This document shows positions 62,275 through 64,000 of a DNA stretch of 64,000 nucleotides, one piece after another. The stretch spans positions 4,588,001 through 4,652,000 of the forward strand of contig JAITYX010000032.1 in the NCBI GenBank assembly GCA_021018815.1, given 5' to 3'. The stretch comes from Talinum fruticosum (Eukaryota; Streptophyta; Magnoliopsida; Caryophyllales; Talinaceae). How positions within the stretch are numbered: the first letter of the stretch is position 1; each line of letters opens with the position of its first letter. A program made the position numbers and the translations under genes. The notes under the pieces were generated by a model. The model was not told the origin of the DNA and made no database searches. It saw only the letters and a list, made by a program, of their open reading frames with translations.

Positions 62275-62939
62275 CATGCATCTCTACCAACAGAGAGACC
62301 AATTCCATAAGATCTGCATTAAAATTTTAATTAAAATATTTTAAATTTGTAAATCTTTTGAAACAAAAAAGGAACATAATCACTATATACTAATAATAAA
62401 CATCATTTCATAAATGAGAAAGGTAGTTGCAAAATATTTTTAAAAAACATATAGTTAGACAATAATAATAAACCTTTAAGGAAAAAAATAAATGAAATAA
62501 ATTCATAAATAAAATATATGATCTAGTGACCTCAAAAGTGTAAGAAACATAATGAAGGCAATAATCAAAACAATATATCAACGATTCCGGTGCACAATGA
62601 AGCTAAAAGACGGGTCACAAGCATACTACTTTAGATTGATGACCCTTATCCTAGATCTCCACACACTCCTATCGCGAGTCATATCCTCCGTTATTCGGTT
62701 GGAGTTGAAACTATTCACGATTGTAAACTCAAAACTAACGATAACAATAATTCACACACATACAAACTCACGTCATAATAACATTGAGAGAGAGAGAGAC
62801 CTATGATGAAGGGAAAGGTTATCCATCCTCCTCTGTTTTTGTTGTTGATGCATGGTGATCCAACTTCAGTAGGACTATGACTATCTTCTAGTTGGCTAAA
62901 GCTTTGTTGATCATGTAATAACTCTTTCTTAGGCTCCAT

Positions 62940-64000
62940 TAATTCTCCTCTCCTCTCCTCTCCTACTTGCCTATTTTGTAATGGTACTAGGTTTTCCTGT
63001 TTTTTTTTATTTCTTTTTTGGTGATTTGATTTTCTTGAAATTTGTGCCACTATTTATAGTGATGTTTCAAGAATATATTTAAATCCATAGTCAAACTTCA
63101 ACTACTGTTTAAGGAACATATCCAACTAAGCAATATCATGCATTCAGATATTTTCCTCTTATCTTTACCTTTAGATCCATCTATATTTCTCTCTGATTTT
63201 GCAGTTTTAGAGTCATCATCAATCTTTTAAAATACTCCTTGGATACCATGATTCATCTTTTTATATTTCATTTATATAAAAAAAAATCGTTCAAAATATT
63301 TTATCTATTAATATTTTAATATTTTAATTGTTAAGAAAAAAACTTGAAAATTTTTAACGTTCTAAAATATTAATGAAAAATTTATACTTTATATATAAGT
63401 TGCAAGGATGTAAGGAGGTATAAGAAGTTGCAAAGAGTTGTATATCAATAGCTGTGAGAATATTTAAAATAATTGTAATATTAGTTATAAAATGTTGTAA
63501 ATAATTATAAATAGTTGTAAGTAAGTAATTATAATTAGTTAAATTAAACATCACGTTAATTTGAATCTTATATATTACTTTAGCATTATTGTCAAACATA
63601 ATCGATATACATATTTCCTCTATCCTAATATATTTACGTACTTTAACTTAGGAATCGTTAGCTTACCCCTCTAATTTCTAAGCATTACTAAGCAACTAGT
63701 TATACAATCCATTGTCAAAATTCTCTAATTCTCATATAATTAAGTAGATTAGTATTTTTCCGACCGAAAAAATATAGTAATATTTGTTTTGTTTTTCATA
63801 AATTAGTTGACTTTTATCGTTTATCAGACCATAAGTGACATGAAATAAAAAAAGGCTATTTAATTTTATAGAAATGGAATCTATACCAAAAAAAAAAAAA
63901 AAGAGATATCCCATGGAGTTTTTTTTCCTCCCTCGAACTTTTATTAGTGAAAATATTTCTTTTAAATAACTAAAATTTTGATTGGCTACCAACTAAACTC
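62940..64000 (-). promoter_or_regulatory. Upstream region of NPF copy 2
   Basis: The first 120 bp carries CTCC repeats and a T-rich tract and may be 5' leader. The rest is AT-rich spacer with A14 at about 63889-63902. No other gene is seen up to the window end. Confidence 0.45.

Larger units (their letters stand above)
57676..62939 (-). pseudogene. NRT1/PTR family (NPF2, NAXT-like) transporter, tandem copy 2, two single-base deletions
   Basis: Homologous to copy 1 exon by exon: 62939-62801, 59639-59423, 59121-58590, 58516-57676. Exon 1 encodes a divergent N-terminus then NRGGWITFPFIIG. Exon 2 opens with GAVMGLSLAAGGWYANITVY. Exons 3 and 4 keep long intact frames with GGTRFMLGTVGAYQFDKK and QALVMDRHLGPHFEIPAGS. 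Exon 2 is one base short (217 nt against 218), beside the A5 run at about 59467-59471 where copy 1 has GCCGAAAAAGG. Exon 3 has one base fewer before its first Met codon (GGGGAATC against GGTGAAATC). The two shifts do not cancel, so the protein would be truncated after the second helix. Intron 1 has grown to about 3.2 kb through insertions. Whether the losses are real or consensus errors cannot be decided here. Confidence 0.78.

Noticed and set aside
1..64000. CRISPR arrays, operons or a prokaryotic defence system
   Set aside because: Spliced plant genes and plant retrotransposons throughout; no regularly spaced direct repeats with unique spacers were seen.

Overview
The window is nuclear DNA of a flowering plant, most likely a eudicot. 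It has AT-rich spacers, GT..AG introns, TA- and GA-type microsatellites, and plant-specific gene families (starch branching enzyme I, B2-type cyclin, NPF transporters, DUF295 F-box proteins). I cannot name the species.

Layout from left to right. (1) 234-7376, minus: a complete 14-exon starch branching enzyme I gene (808 codons). (2) 7377-10840: AT-rich spacer with a hairpin MITE and an AAT microsatellite. (3) 10841-22708: about 11.9 kb of retrotransposons, made of a decayed Ty1-copia element with 164-bp LTRs, directly abutted by an L1-type LINE that carries a 1.6-kb solo LTR. Each insertion has recognisable target-site duplications. (4) 22989-34195, plus: an F-box gene of the At4g00755 type, then two tandem genes with a DUF295 / F-box / DUF295 layout; a 483-bp solo LTR lies between the first and second. 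(5) 34640-42225, minus: a 12-exon BTB/POZ gene orthologous to Arabidopsis At2g30600. (6) 44082-46999, minus: a complete 11-exon B2-type mitotic cyclin gene with a mitosis-specific (MSA) promoter element upstream. (7) 48675-48746: tRNA-Ala(CGC). (8) 49419-52805 and 57676-62939, minus: two tandem NPF (NRT1/PTR) transporter genes of the NAXT-like NPF2 group. The first is intact; the second carries two single-base deletions. Their introns and the spacer hold a CACTA MITE, a SINE, a MULE-like element and a foldback element built of 60-bp tandem repeats.

The genes do not form one pathway. Their neighbourhood looks like ordinary plant synteny plus two local tandem duplications. Exons were reconstructed by hand from splice sites, reading-frame continuity and family conservation. 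Three genes (SBE1, CYCB2, first NPF) reconstruct with every exon phase matching. Five others need a single-base or very small indel to stay in frame, which points either to young pseudogenes or to residual consensus errors. I found no convincing undescribed multi-gene system. The most unusual non-coding objects are the foldback element at 55.5-56.3 kb and the nested retroelements at 10.8-22.7 kb.
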